This document shows, piece after piece, positions 1-8,650 of a DNA stretch of 38,829 nucleotides. A program made the translations under genes and the position numbers. The DNA comes from Dokdonia sp. (GTDB taxonomy: Bacteria; Bacteroidota; Bacteroidia; Flavobacteriales; Flavobacteriaceae). The DNA is taken from assembly GCA_023299935.1 (NCBI GenBank), contig JALZVV010000099.1:1-38829 (forward strand), read 5' to 3'. How positions within the stretch are numbered: position 1 is the first letter of the stretch; every line of letters starts with the position of its first letter. The notes under the pieces were generated by a model. It was not told the origin of the DNA, ran no database searches, and worked only from the letters and a program-made list of their open reading frames with translations.

Positions 1-318
1 CAGTTTGAGATTAAAGGGACACTGGATGCTATTAACTCTGAAACCTTTATTAGAGCAGGATTAAGTGCAAATGCGAGTATAATTCTAGCCAAGGCAGACT
101 CGGTACTAGCGGTTAAGGAAGCGCTTGTGCAGTATGATCCAGAGACAAAAAAACCTTTTGTTGAGATTGCTACAGGAGATCAAGAGTTTGAGCGTCGTGA
201 TATTGAGACCGGGGTGAGCGATGGGATTTTTGTGGAGGTACTCAGGGGTGTTTCAAAAGAAGATGAGATCAAAGTTTGGAATCAGATAGTGGCTCCTGCC
301 GGCTTTGGTAGAGGATAA
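1..318 (+). CDS. Periplasmic adaptor subunit of a tripartite efflux pump, C-terminal fragment
   Basis: The reading frame is open from the first base of the window to a TAA at 316-318, so only the last 105 residues of a longer protein are present. The fragment contains the beta-barrel and membrane-proximal end of a membrane fusion (MacA/HlyD-type) adaptor: the segment IRAGLSANASIILAKAD corresponds to the 'LRPGMSA' strand of the family, followed by a typical C-terminal domain with 'FVEIATGDQEFERRDIETG'. Such proteins bridge an inner-membrane pump to a TolC channel. The TolC gene begins 140 bp downstream on the same strand, which supports the call. The pump subunit would lie outside the window. 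Whether the partner is an ABC (MacB) or RND pump cannot be decided here. Confidence 0.8.
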   Translation, partial: QFEIKGTLDAINSETFIRAGLSANASIILAKADSVLAVKEALVQYDPETKKPFVEIATGDQEFERRDIETGVSDGIFVEVLRGVSKEDEIKVWNQIVAPAGFGRG

Positions 319-348
319 AATCCCTTATATTTTGAGTTGTAAGAATGC

Positions 349-384
349 GCTTTCGCTAAACTTGTCCCGAATTTATAGGGAGGC
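349..384 (+). repeat. Composite inverted repeat, copy 1 (degenerate GCTTTCGC half plus TCCC...GGGA hairpin)
   Basis: Between the adaptor fragment and tolC. It starts with GCTTTCGCTAAA, a decayed form of the window's common palindrome, followed directly by CTTGTCCCGA and TAGGGAGGC, which form a short TCCC/GGGA hairpin. The same order of blocks is found in inverted orientation at 32741-32774, and the second half at 15099-15123. It may act as a weak terminator or be a REP-like element; there is no T-run. Confidence 0.5.
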
Positions 385-458
385 TTGATAAAAAAATTAA
401 TAGTTAGTTGTAACATAAACACGTTTCAATAGTCATATTGGACATCAATCGATAATAG

Positions 459-1904
459 ATGAAAAAATTAGTAAGTCTTTGTTTTACGCTTTTGATTGCT
501 ATAGCCGCTTATGGGCAAGATCAGAATTGGACTTTGCAGCAGTGTGTTCAGCACGCCATAGACAATAATATTACGATAAAACAAACCGAGCTCGATCAAG
601 AAAGTGCTGCTATAGATAGAAAGGGGGCAATAGGAAATTTCCTTCCTAGACTTAACGGTAGTGCTTCCAATAACTGGAATAGTGGTCTTACCCCAAATAT
701 TACAACGGGTATTCTTGAATCACAAACCATTAGAAACTCTTCTTACAGTGTCACGGCTGGTGTACGTATTTTTGGAGGGCTAGCAAACATAAGAACCTTA
801 GATCGAGCAGATTTATCTAAAATTGCTGCAGATTATAATGTAGCTCGACTTAAAGATGATATTGCACTTAATGTAGCTGTAAGTTATTTAGGGATATTAC
901 TTAATAAGGAAAATCTAAAAGTATTAGAAGCTCAAAATACAGTCACCCAAGAACAAATTGAGCAAACTCTACTTTTAGTAGATGGAGGTGTATTACCTCG
1001 AGGAGATTTGTTAGAAATCCAAGCAACTAATGCAGGTGAACAGCAAAATATTGTTGCCGCTAAGAATGCAGTAACCATTTCCTTAATCAACCTTGCCCAA
1101 CTATTAAATGTTGAAGATTATAAGAACTTTGATATTGCTGAGCAAGATTATAACTTAATTGGAGAGGAAGTACTTGATAATATTCCAGAAGTCATTCTTG
1201 ATAAGGCAAAAGAGACGCGTTTTGATCTAAAGATCGCTGAACAGAATCTAGAGATTGCAAAAAAGGATTTGCAAATAAGTAAATCAAGCTTGACGCCTAC
1301 TTTAGATGGCTTCTTTAATTACAATACTAGAGAGCAAGGTGGCGCGGTAAGTTTTAATGAAGGTATAGATGCTACAAATCCATTCTTAACACAAAATATT
1401 GGAGTGGTAGAAGGTACTGGGGAGAATGTTATTGCACAAGTTCCTAATACTGTCGTGACAACACAAGATTTAGGATTTATTGAACAACTTTATCTTAACG
1501 ATGGTATTTCCTATGGATTATCACTTAATGTACCTATATTTAATGGTTGGTCAGTTAAAAATCAAGTTAAAAGAAGTGAGATTAATTTAAGGCGACTTGA
1601 GTTTGTAAAGGAGCAAGCAGAACTTGATCTTGAAACAGCAGTTTATCAGGCTTATACAGATGCTAAGGCAGCAAAAGAGGCTTATACCGCTGCACAAACC
1701 TCTGTCGTATCACAGAATCTGGCCTATGATTACGCAAAAGAACGTTACAATAACGGACTAACAAATGCATTTGATTTTAGTCAAGCAAAATTTCGTTATG
1801 ACAATGCACAAATTGAATTAACACGATCTAAATACGATTATATTTTCCGTATTAAGGTATTGGAACTCTATTTTGGAGTACCTGCTACCGAACTTAAATT
1901 CTAA
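459..1904 (+). CDS. TolC family outer-membrane efflux channel
   Basis: A 481-residue protein, the usual length for TolC-type channels. It starts with a signal peptide (MKKLVSLCFTLLIAIAAYGQ) that is probably cut just before DQNW. Two related halves follow, each rich in long helices with heptad-like Ala/Glu/Gln/Leu spacing (about residues 125-215 and 375-470), as in the duplicated outer-membrane efflux protein domain; 'YNNGLTNAFDFSQAKFRYDNAQ' near the end is the typical conserved helical segment. It forms the trimeric exit duct for a tripartite pump. It sits between two adaptor genes, and the downstream one begins 5 bp after its stop codon, so the two are almost certainly co-transcribed. The substrate cannot be told from sequence. 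Confidence 0.93.
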   Translation: MKKLVSLCFTLLIAIAAYGQDQNWTLQQCVQHAIDNNITIKQTELDQESAAIDRKGAIGNFLPRLNGSASNNWNSGLTPNITTGILESQTIRNSSYSVTAGVRIFGGLANIRTLDRADLSKIAADYNVARLKDDIALNVAVSYLGILLNKENLKVLEAQNTVTQEQIEQTLLLVDGGVLPRGDLLEIQATNAGEQQNIVAAKNAVTISLINLAQLLNVEDYKNFDIAEQDYNLIGEEVLDNIPEVILDKAKETRFDLKIAEQNLEIAKKDLQISKSSLTPTLDGFFNYNTREQGGAVSFNEGIDATNPFLTQNIGVVEGTGENVIAQVPNTVVTTQDLGFIEQLYLNDGISYGLSLNVPIFNGWSVKNQVKRSEINLRRLEFVKEQAELDLETAVYQAYTDAKAAKEAYTAAQTSVVSQNLAYDYAKERYNNGLTNAFDFSQAKFRYDNAQIELTRSKYDYIFRIKVLELYFGVPATELKF

Positions 1905-1909
1905 CCAAA

Positions 1910-3199
1910 ATGAGTAAAAAGACATTAATAATTTTACTTACAATCGCGATAATTGCGATTGTAGGACTAGTGGCTGCTAAAAAATCTGGAGCTTTTGGTA
2001 AGTCCGGTAACTTTAAAACCGTTGAGCTAGAAAAGATTGAACTAGGGACTATTATAGAAACCGTTGCGGCTACAGGAAAAATTCAACCCGAAGTAGAGAT
2101 AAAGCTTTCTTCTGAAGTATCTGGAGAAATTATTGAGTTACCTATTAAAGAAGGTCAAGATGTATTGAAAGGAGATCTTTTAGTACGTATCAACCCAGAT
2201 TTAGTACAAAGTGCCTTAAATCAAGCTCAAGCTGGTTTGCAGAACGCAAGAGCAGGACTTGCTCAAGCAGAGGCGAGTCTTAAAGTTGCTAAACTTAGTT
2301 TTGACCGTAATGCTCCATTATACGAAAAAGGAGTAATCTCAAAATCAGATTTTGAACGAGCACAATCAGATTTTGAAGTGGCACAAGCTAATAGACAGAG
2401 TGCTTTTTATAATGTACAAAGTGTATCTGCATCTGTAAAACAGGCTAGTGATAACCTAGGCAGGACTACGATTTATGCCCCTAGAGCTGGAACAATCTCT
2501 ATGCTTAATGCAGAGCTAGGAGAACGCGTAGTGGGAACAGCGTCTATGGCGGGAACAGAAATTGTGAGACTGGCAAACCTTACTAATATGGAAGTTGAGG
2601 TAGATGTAAATGAAAATGATATAGTAAAAATTTCTGTAGGTGATTCTACTATTGTTGAGGTAGATGCTTATTTAAAGAAAGAATTTAAAGGATTAGTAAC
2701 AGAAATTGCAAACTCGGCCGAAGCAACACTTACGGCAGATCAGGTGACTAACTTTAAAGTGAAGGTTCGTATCCTAAAAGAGTCCTATGAAGATTTATTA
2801 GTCGATAGGCCTGTAACCTATTCTCCTTTTAGACCGGGTATGACGGCTACAGTAGATGTAATTACAAAAAAGCGTGAGAATGTAGTTACTGCCCCAATAA
2901 GTGCAATTGTAGTTAAAACAGATACCAGTAGTACTAAGAAAAAAACGCCTAAGCGCGATAGTAGTATAGAGCAAGAAAAGTTTGAGTGTGTCTTTGTGAA
3001 GAATGGCGATGAAGCAAAACTTAGAGTGGTAACTACTGGAATTCAAGATGATTCTAGCATAGAGATATTAACTGGTCTTGAAGATGGGGATGAGATTATC
3101 ACAGGCCCTTATACCTTAGTTACAAAAACGCTTAAAACCGGAGATAAAATTGAAGTTGAGAATGAAGACGATAAAGAGGATGAGGCAACAGAAGAATAA
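1910..3199 (+). CDS. HlyD/MacA-type periplasmic adaptor subunit
   Basis: A 429-residue membrane fusion protein. Residues 4-24 form one N-terminal membrane anchor. Then come a beta-barrel/lipoyl half ('GTIIETVAATGKIQPEVEIKL', 'GEIIELPIKEGQDVLKGDLL'), a coiled-coil hairpin at about residues 98-180 rich in Ala/Gln (NQAQAGLQNARAGLAQAEAS), and the second lipoyl half ('TIYAPRAGTISML'). The barrel strand 'FRPGMTATVDV' follows. The C-terminal tail is very acidic (EVENEDDKEDEATEE). A Lys/Ser/Thr-rich insert (TSSTKKKTPKRDSS, about 343-356) breaks the C-terminal domain. It follows tolC by 5 bp and precedes tsaB by 3 bp. No pump gene lies next to it, so its inner-membrane partner must be encoded upstream of the window or elsewhere. 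Confidence 0.92.
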   Translation: MSKKTLIILLTIAIIAIVGLVAAKKSGAFGKSGNFKTVELEKIELGTIIETVAATGKIQPEVEIKLSSEVSGEIIELPIKEGQDVLKGDLLVRINPDLVQSALNQAQAGLQNARAGLAQAEASLKVAKLSFDRNAPLYEKGVISKSDFERAQSDFEVAQANRQSAFYNVQSVSASVKQASDNLGRTTIYAPRAGTISMLNAELGERVVGTASMAGTEIVRLANLTNMEVEVDVNENDIVKISVGDSTIVEVDAYLKKEFKGLVTEIANSAEATLTADQVTNFKVKVRILKESYEDLLVDRPVTYSPFRPGMTATVDVITKKRENVVTAPISAIVVKTDTSSTKKKTPKRDSSIEQEKFECVFVKNGDEAKLRVVTTGIQDDSSIEILTGLEDGDEIITGPYTLVTKTLKTGDKIEVENEDDKEDEATEE

Positions 3200-3202
3200 T
3201 CT

Positions 3203-3877
3203 ATGAGTACAATATTATGTTTAGAGACAGCCACCACAAATTGTTCGGTGGCTTTGTCTATTAATGGAGAAGTGGTAGGAATACAAGAAGACTATGATAT
3301 AAAGTATTCGCACGCAGAGCGCTTGCATTCATATATAGAAGAGGTTCTCGCTGCTGCGAAAACAAAAAAATCCCAACTCACGGCTATTGCCGTAAGTAAA
3401 GGACCTGGAAGTTACACTGGACTTAGAATAGGGGTTTCAGCAGCTAAAGGATTGTGCTATGCCCTAGATATCCCTTTACTATCAATCCCTACCTTAGATT
3501 CTTTAAGTCATCAAGTGCAGGAGAAAGAGGCACGTTATATTATCCCAATGCTAGATGCTAGAAGGATGGAAGTATATAGTGCTGTTTATGACGGCAATCA
3601 TAAAGAAGTAAGAGAAACACAAGCCCAAATTCTAGAACCTAATTCTTTTGAAAAATATCTGGAGCTTGGGAAAGTTTATTTTATCGGGAATGGCGTGGCT
3701 AAGTTTAGAGAAATCTGCGAGCATTCCAATGCTGTTTTTGTAGCAGATAAATTACCGTCATCAAAAGAACTTTGTACGCTAGCACATCAAAAATTTGAGG
3801 CTTCTCACCTAGAAGATGTTGCCTATTTTGAGCCGTATTATCTTAAAGATTTTATCGCAGGGGTTAAAAAAAAATAA
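3203..3877 (+). CDS. tsaB: TsaB, subunit of the tRNA threonylcarbamoyladenosine (t6A) modification complex
   Basis: A 224-residue protein of the ASKHA fold. The start MSTILCLETATTNCSVAL and the segment SKGPGSYTGLRIGVSAAKG are the two most diagnostic TsaB signatures. TsaB pairs with the TsaD catalytic subunit and TsaE to transfer threonylcarbamoyl to A37 of ANN-decoding tRNAs; TsaB itself is a scaffold and lacks the metal-binding residues of TsaD. It starts 3 bp after the adaptor gene, so it is probably read from the same transcript even though the functions are unrelated. Its stop codon lies inside the left arm of a strong bidirectional terminator. Confidence 0.95.
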   Translation: MSTILCLETATTNCSVALSINGEVVGIQEDYDIKYSHAERLHSYIEEVLAAAKTKKSQLTAIAVSKGPGSYTGLRIGVSAAKGLCYALDIPLLSIPTLDSLSHQVQEKEARYIIPMLDARRMEVYSAVYDGNHKEVRETQAQILEPNSFEKYLELGKVYFIGNGVAKFREICEHSNAVFVADKLPSSKELCTLAHQKFEASHLEDVAYFEPYYLKDFIAGVKKK

Positions 3878-3904
3878 GGCGATACTTATACATATCGCCT
3901 TATT
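3873..3904. terminator. Bidirectional intrinsic terminator between tsaB and the MscS gene
   Basis: A 12-bp perfect stem (AATAAGGCGATA at 3873-3884, TATCGCCTTATT at 3893-3904) with an 8-nt loop, flanked by an A-run (3866-3874) on the left and T-rich sequence on the right. It separates two convergent genes and can serve both. The left arm includes the tsaB stop codon. Confidence 0.85.
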
Positions 3905-3924
3905 CCTAATATATCTTAAAGATA

Positions 3925-4770
3925 TTATTCTTCTTTGTGAATTTCTACACTGTGTGGGTAAGGAATTTCAATACCAGCTTTATCAAGCTCGACTTTACAA
4001 TTTTCTATAGTCTGGAAATAAACATCCCAGTAATTCTCTGGAGTTGCCCACGGACGAACTACATAATTTACAGAGCTATCTGCGAGTTCTCCCATATTAA
4101 CTGTAGGAGCAGGGTCTTTTAGTACTTTATCTTGAGACATCATAGCACTCATAAGAACCTCCTTAGTTTGCTTAATATCTGCATCATAAGATACCCCAAT
4201 AGTAAGATCTACTCGTATCTGTCCTAATTCTGTATAATTTTTGATATTGCCATTAGATAATGTTCCATTAGGAATAATGACAAGCTTATTATCTGGAGTT
4301 GCTAGTTGGGTTGTGAAAATCTGTATTTCTTTTACAACACCTACTTCTCCTTGAGCTTCTATAAGATCACCTACTTTAAACGGTTTAAAAAGCATAATAA
4401 GTACTCCTCCAGCAAAGTTAGAAAGAGATCCTTGTAAAGCGAGACCAACAGCAAGACCAGCTGCTGCAAGGATAGCTGCAAAAGAAGCGGTATCAATACC
4501 TAATTGCCCTAAAATAGCAATAATAAGCAGGACAAGTAAGATCGTGCGTACGAGATTAGACAGAAATTTTTCTAAAGTAGTGTCCATATTAGGACTTTTA
4601 CTGATAACCTTTTTAAATATTTTGACAAGCTTATTGATTATCCATTTACCAACAATCCATATAACGATTGCTGTAATAAGTTTAATGCCGTATTCTGTGC
4701 CATATTCTATGGCTGTGTTCACCCAATTTTTAGATGTTTCTGCAATGTTTTCGACGTCTTGAAAATTCAT
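3925..4770 (-). CDS. Small-conductance mechanosensitive ion channel, MscS family
   Basis: A 281-residue MscS protein, about the size of E. coli MscS. Three predicted membrane helices lie at about residues 28-48, 70-90 and 94-125. The third is Gly/Ala-rich (FAAILAAAGLAVGLALQGSL), as expected for the pore-lining helix. The cytoplasmic beta domain follows with 'LFKPFKVGDLI' and the family signature IIPNGTLSNGNIKNY. The channel opens under membrane tension to release solutes during hypo-osmotic shock. It is transcribed toward tsaB and shares the terminator with it. The upstream neighbour on the same strand is 200 bp away, so it probably has its own promoter, but I could not see a clear TAnnTTTG box. 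Confidence 0.95.
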   Translation of the reverse strand: MNFQDVENIAETSKNWVNTAIEYGTEYGIKLITAIVIWIVGKWIINKLVKIFKKVISKSPNMDTTLEKFLSNLVRTILLVLLIIAILGQLGIDTASFAAILAAAGLAVGLALQGSLSNFAGGVLIMLFKPFKVGDLIEAQGEVGVVKEIQIFTTQLATPDNKLVIIPNGTLSNGNIKNYTELGQIRVDLTIGVSYDADIKQTKEVLMSAMMSQDKVLKDPAPTVNMGELADSSVNYVVRPWATPENYWDVYFQTIENCKVELDKAGIEIPYPHSVEIHKEE

Positions 4771-4887
4771 GTTTTTCGTTGAGTATTTTGCTTTAGTGTC
4801 TTGCCGGAAAACATCTAAGGCGTTAATGATGTGTTGAAAATATTTACAGGACTAATTTAATCAACCATAAAGATTGATTTTTAATTA

Positions 4888-4908
4888 AAACCAAGTTGGT
4901 ATTGGTTT
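4888..4908 (-). terminator. Possible terminator downstream of the thioredoxin-domain lipoprotein gene
   Basis: A 7-bp stem (AAACCAA at 4888-4894, TTGGTTT at 4902-4908) with a 7-nt loop. Read on the minus strand it ends in TTGGTTTTAATT. It lies about 60 nt after the stop codon at 4972. AT-rich and therefore weak. The rest of the 4771-4971 gap holds no gene that I can support. Confidence 0.35.
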
Positions 4909-4971
4909 ATCTCTTAATTGGACCTTAGTAGCGTTGTCTTTGCATTTTATCTAATGTAAAAGATGCAAAAA

Positions 4972-7086
4972 TTATTTTTCAATGAGTTTTAAAGCTTCAG
5001 TTACTGTTCTAACAGGGAGCTTACAAGCATTGTTTACACATACATAAATAAGGGTATTGTCTTCCAGATATCTACCTTCAAAAATCTCCTGCGAGCTTTG
5101 CGATTCTGAAGCGGCAATAAGTTTATTGGGCAGGTAAAAATCGTTGAGTTCTTTTAAGGTTGATTTTGCATTTTCACCTACAACAACAAGTTCGTAATAT
5201 GGCTGAGTGTAATTGAGCATCATATCCATCCAATTGCTATAACTGGTTGGGTATTTAGTCATATCTGCTTGTATGTTATTAAGCATAGTGGCAGCAGCAT
5301 CTGTATATTTCCTATCTAGGTAGTAATGCGATAGGGTAAAAATGTTTTTGGCCATTACAGAGTTTGACGCTGGAATTACATTATCTAAAAATTCTATATT
5401 TCTAGTTACTAGACTCGCATCTTCATCTGATGTGAAGTAAAACATAGCGTTCTCTTCATTTTGGAAGTGAACAAAGGTATAATCTGTAAGTTGCTTTGCT
5501 TCTTCCAACCAGGCACTGTCTGTTGTGATTTCAAACAAGGCAATAAAGGCGTCTATGGTAGCGGCATAGTCTTCAAGGTATGCATTAATGGTGCTTTTTC
5601 CATCTTTATACGTGCGATTGAGGCCACCATCATCGCGTTTCATTTTGGTTCGTATAAAGTTTGCATTTTTGAGTGCAGCCGTTAAGAAGGCTTCTTCTTG
5701 GAAAACGCGGTATGCATCTATATATGCCTTTGTCATAAGACCATTCCAGCCGGTAAGCACCTTATCATCGAGGCGAGGACGGGGTTTCTCGCTTTCGCGA
5801 AAGCGCAATAACACCTCTCCCCATTGTTTCTTTTTAATCTGGAATTCTTCAAGATACAGCCCGTGTTCTTTTACAAATGGCTCGTCTAAATCCTGACGGA
5901 TAAGTACATAATGATCTTTTTCCCATTTTCCATAGGAGTTAATATTGTAGTACTCTGCAAATAAATCAAAGTCCTTGTCTAATAGTTGCTCTAGCTCTTC
6001 TTTAGTCCAAACGTAATAGGCTCCTTCTTCTAATTTGCCTTCTTTATCTAAACTATCTGCATCTAATGCCGAATAAAATCCACCTTGTTCTGTAGTCATT
6101 TCACGAGCCACAAAGTCTAAGGTTTGATAGACAGTCTCTTTGTACAAGTTGTTTTGTGTAGCCAGATATGCATCACTATATAGGCTTACAAGCTGGGCGT
6201 TGTCATATAGCATTTTTTCAAAATGAGGAACGTGCCATTTTGTGTCTGTACTATACCTTGAGAACCCTCCTCCTACGTGATCATTAACCCCTCCAAAAGT
6301 AATTTGCTCAAGGGTGGTATTTACATAATCTAATATTTCCTGATCCTGATTTTGATGCCCATATCGTAATAAGAAGTGGTAGTTATTGGGCATCATGAAT
6401 TTAGGCGCTCTATTAAGACCGCCCTGCCTTGTATCCCAAGATCTTGCCCAGGATTCTATGGCAACTTGAAGGCTATCTTTTGTAAAACTGGGTTTATTGG
6501 GATTAGGTGTAACTATATCCATGGTTTTGATTCCCTCTTCTAGCTTATCTGCATACTCTACTAATTTATTAGGGTCTTCTTGATATAAATTAGCGATTTG
6601 CTCTAGAGAATTAATCCAATCGTCTTTTGGGAAATACGTGCCTCCCCAGATAGGACGTCCATCAGGAAGCGCAATAGCATTTAATGGCCAGCCTCCTCTT
6701 CCTGTCATAAGTTGTACTGCGTTCATATACACATTATCAACGTCTGGTCGTTCCTCCCGGTCAACTTTAATATTAATAAAATTATTATTCATAACACTAG
6801 CCACAAGAGAGTCTTCAAAACTTTCTTTTTCCATAACGTGACACCAGTGACAAGAGGAATATCCAACACTAATTAGCAGGAGTTTGTTTTGAGTTTTTGC
6901 TTCTTGCAATGATGTCTCACTCCAAGCTTTCCAGTCTACAGGATTGTGCGCATGTTGCAATAAGTAGGGACTCGTTTCATTAATTAGCTTATTAGTATGT
7001 GCGTGCATAGTATCATCATTTTGTCCTTTACAATTCCATAATAGAATTGCTAATAGTACTGCGAGTAGGAAACGACTTATTTTCAT
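4972..7086 (-). CDS. Thioredoxin-domain protein of the YyaL/SSP411 (DUF255) family, predicted lipoprotein
   Basis: A 704-residue protein, matching the full length of the YyaL/spermatogenesis-associated protein 20 family. After a short signal ([19 protein letters not shown]) with a lipobox-like Cys at residue 19, the family N-terminus appears ([20 protein letters not shown]). Next is a thioredoxin-like domain with a CHWC motif at residues 79-82 ([11 protein letters not shown]) and '[15 protein letters not shown]'. The remaining ~500 residues form an alpha/alpha-toroid of the six-hairpin glycosidase type ('[27 protein letters not shown]', '[13 protein letters not shown]'). The biochemical role of the family is not established. 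The lipoprotein signal would place this member in the envelope, although Asn just before the Cys is not a classical lipobox residue. The palindrome GCTTTCGCGAAAGC sits in frame at 5791-5804, encoding RFRES before the conserved [11 protein letters not shown] segment. Confidence 0.9.
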   Translation of the reverse strand: MKISRFLLAVLLAILLWNCKGQNDDTMHAHTNKLINETSPYLLQHAHNPVDWKAWSETSLQEAKTQNKLLLISVGYSSCHWCHVMEKESFEDSLVASVMNNNFINIKVDREERPDVDNVYMNAVQLMTGRGGWPLNAIALPDGRPIWGGTYFPKDDWINSLEQIANLYQEDPNKLVEYADKLEEGIKTMDIVTPNPNKPSFTKDSLQVAIESWARSWDTRQGGLNRAPKFMMPNNYHFLLRYGHQNQDQEILDYVNTTLEQITFGGVNDHVGGGFSRYSTDTKWHVPHFEKMLYDNAQLVSLYSDAYLATQNNLYKETVYQTLDFVAREMTTEQGGFYSALDADSLDKEGKLEEGAYYVWTKEELEQLLDKDFDLFAEYYNINSYGKWEKDHYVLIRQDLDEPFVKEHGLYLEEFQIKKKQWGEVLLRFRESEKPRPRLDDKVLTGWNGLMTKAYIDAYRVFQEEAFLTAALKNANFIRTKMKRDDGGLNRTYKDGKSTINAYLEDYAATIDAFIALFEITTDSAWLEEAKQLTDYTFVHFQNEENAMFYFTSDEDASLVTRNIEFLDNVIPASNSVMAKNIFTLSHYYLDRKYTDAAATMLNNIQADMTKYPTSYSNWMDMMLNYTQPYYELVVVGENAKSTLKELNDFYLPNKLIAASESQSSQEIFEGRYLEDNTLIYVCVNNACKLPVRTVTEALKLIEK
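5791..5804. repeat. GCTTTCGCGAAAGC palindrome, exact copy inside a CDS
   Basis: Perfect 14-bp palindrome, extended to 16 bp by C at 5790 and G at 5805. It lies in frame in the YyaL-type lipoprotein gene and encodes RFRES on the gene strand. Confidence 0.9.
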
Positions 7087-7103
7087 AGGTTAAAAATACA
7101 AAC

Positions 7104-7130
7104 AAAAAAATCCTGTAGCTAGACAGGATT
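7104..7130 (-). terminator. Intrinsic terminator of the dodecin gene
   Basis: Stem AATCCTGT (7109-7116) / ACAGGATT (7123-7130), 6-nt loop. On the minus strand the stem is followed by a run of seven T (A-run at 7104-7110 on the plus strand). It lies 22 nt after the dodecin stop codon, and also just upstream of the next minus-strand gene (ATG at 7084-7086). Confidence 0.75.
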
Positions 7131-7152
7131 CTTAAAATGTATGTGGGAGTAC

Positions 7153-7353
7153 TTATCGCACTTCAAAAGTAATTTTCAAGTTTACTCTAAACTCAGTTAC
7201 TTCTCCATCTTTTACTACTGCACTTTGGTCTGATACGTATACAGAACGGATATTCTTTAGCGTTTTAGACGCTTCTTTTACTGCTTTCTTAGTTGCATCT
7301 TCCCAACTCGTGTTTGAATTAGAAAGAATTTCTAGCACCTTCATAATTGCCAT
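7153..7353 (-). CDS. Dodecin family flavin-binding protein
   Basis: A 66-residue protein, the normal size of a dodecin subunit. The sequence shows the expected beta-alpha-beta-beta order: MKVLEILSNSNTSWEDATKK, then a helix (KAVKEASKTL), then 'IRSVYVSDQSAVVKDGEVTEFRVNLKITFEV'. Trp17 in NTSWEDA aligns with the tryptophan that stacks on the isoalloxazine ring in other dodecins. Dodecins assemble into hollow 12-mers that store riboflavin or related flavins and buffer free flavin. The gene is apparently monocistronic, with a good terminator after it. Translation could also start at the second Met (residue 4). Confidence 0.92.
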   Translation of the reverse strand: MAIMKVLEILSNSNTSWEDATKKAVKEASKTLKNIRSVYVSDQSAVVKDGEVTEFRVNLKITFEVR

Positions 7354-7434
7354 AATATTCTATTTTTTTAGATTAAAAATTTATTTCTTCATTAAAAATA
7401 CGAATTGCATCTTAATTAAGAGTCAAATACTATT

Positions 7435-7460
7435 AAAAAAAGCCTATCGGTATATGACTT
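7435..7460 (-). terminator. Weak terminator candidate after the Nfu gene
   Basis: On the minus strand, AAGTC (7460-7456) can pair with GGCTT (7444-7440), including a G-T pair, followed by seven T (7441-7435). The stem is short and the loop is 11 nt, so only a low-confidence call. It lies about 30 nt past the stop codon at 7489. Confidence 0.3.
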
Positions 7461-7488
7461 CTCTTATGTGATAAAGTGTTGATTTAAT

Positions 7489-8391
7489 CTATCCATTAAT
7501 GGCTTCTACCATATTAATTTTTCCTGGCAACATTTGTTTAAGCATATTTTCTATACCATTTTTTAACGTAAATGTAGACGATGGACAGCCGCTGCAGGCA
7601 CCTTGTAAGACTACCTGCACATTTTGTGTCTTCTCATCGTAATTTTTAAATACAATATTACCTCCATCACTAGCTACAGCAGGTTTTACATACTCTTCAA
7701 TAATATTTACAATTTCCTTAGATGTGTCGTCAAGAGTTTCAAATTCTTTTTCGGCAATGGTTTCAACCTGTTGCGGGGTCTTTAAAAGTTCTGGCGACAC
7801 TATTTCCTTGCCGTCTTGAATATAATCTCGAATAAACTCTCTAGTTTCTGTGACCACCTCATCCCATTCTGTGACTTCATATTTTTGAACACTTACATAG
7901 TTCTCGTCCATAAATACTTCTTTTACAAAAGGAAGATGGAATAGCGCTTTAGCGAGTGGAGCGTGCGCAGCCTCATCAATCGATTTAAAATCAAAAGGAT
8001 TGGTTACTAGTTTTTTATTTGCTACAAACTTAAGGGTAGATGGGTTTGGAGTGCTTTCAGCATATACCGTTACGGGTATTTTTTTTGCTTGAATGTCCTC
8101 AATAATAACGACACCATTATCATTAAGATAATCTTCAATTTGCGTAGAAACTTCTTTCTGAATATCAATCCACTCTACAATATTGTACTTCTCTATTGCT
8201 ACAAAATTTTGTGCGATATAAACGGTTTTTACAAAGGGAAGGTAAAATAGTTGCTGTGCTAACGGAGAATTAGAGGCCTCATCAATATTATTGAACTCGT
8301 AGCTATTGTGGTTGACTAGAAATTGATCTGCTTGAAATTTTTTTATAGCTGGATTAGATGTGCCTTCTATGGAGATACTGTATTTGCTCAT
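7489..8391 (-). CDS. Nfu/NifU-type iron-sulfur cluster carrier with duplicated N-terminal domain
   Basis: A 300-residue protein counted from ATG 8391. Two copies of the Nfu N-terminal domain lie in tandem (about 3-90 and 107-195); both have the pattern 'TxNPxxxKF', 'FxxIDEAxxxPLAxxLFxLPFVKxV' and 'QxxVxxxxYxVxEW'. The C-terminal NifU domain (about 225-300) carries the cluster ligands in GACSGCPSS (Cys266 and Cys269). It is expected to receive and hand on Fe-S clusters in the cytoplasm. A TTG five codons further upstream (8406) would extend the frame, but it overlaps the predicted -7 promoter box at 8404-8411, so ATG 8391 is preferred; it also gives the family-typical start MSKYSISIEGTSNPA. 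Confidence 0.93.
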   Translation of the reverse strand: MSKYSISIEGTSNPAIKKFQADQFLVNHNSYEFNNIDEASNSPLAQQLFYLPFVKTVYIAQNFVAIEKYNIVEWIDIQKEVSTQIEDYLNDNGVVIIEDIQAKKIPVTVYAESTPNPSTLKFVANKKLVTNPFDFKSIDEAAHAPLAKALFHLPFVKEVFMDENYVSVQKYEVTEWDEVVTETREFIRDYIQDGKEIVSPELLKTPQQVETIAEKEFETLDDTSKEIVNIIEEYVKPAVASDGGNIVFKNYDEKTQNVQVVLQGACSGCPSSTFTLKNGIENMLKQMLPGKINMVEAING

Positions 8392-8403
8392 TGCATTTTT
8401 TTT

Positions 8404-8411
8404 CAAAGATA
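8404..8411 (-). promoter_or_regulatory. -7 promoter box for the Nfu gene
   Basis: TATCTTTG on the minus strand matches the Bacteroidota TAnnTTTG consensus. Transcription would begin about 4-7 nt later, some 6-9 nt before ATG 8391. No clear -33 TTG at the usual spacing. The box overlaps the alternative TTG start at 8406 and argues against it. Confidence 0.55.
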
Positions 8412-8512
8412 ATGAACATGTCTAACAGAGCTAAGAAGGAAATAACTAAATAATAGTGCGGTTATTCAATATTACACTAGAATTTGCGTTACACAAACAA
8501 TAAGGGCATGAT

Positions 8513-8526
8513 GCTTTCGCGAAAGC
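8513..8526. repeat. GCTTTCGCGAAAGC palindrome, exact intergenic copy
   Basis: Perfect 14-bp palindrome in the divergent nfu/porP region, about 110 bp upstream of the nfu -7 box and 117 bp upstream of the porP box. Not followed by a T-run, so not an obvious terminator. Confidence 0.9.
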
Positions 8527-8642
8527 GAGAATTTTGATTTTGAAATAGTACTATGTATTGAACTGAATATTTTTTCAGCTTGAAATAAGCAGTTTGATAG
8601 TTTTATAGGTGTTAAACTCTTAAGCAGTACGTTAAAAAGTTA

Positions 8643-8650
8643 TATATTTG
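8643..8650 (+). promoter_or_regulatory. -7 promoter box for porP/sprF-like gene
   Basis: TATATTTG matches TAnnTTTG. The start of transcription would be near 8654-8657. That leaves the upstream ATG at 8662 with almost no leader and gives about 55 nt before ATG 8710, where the signal peptide begins. No convincing -33 element. Confidence 0.5.
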
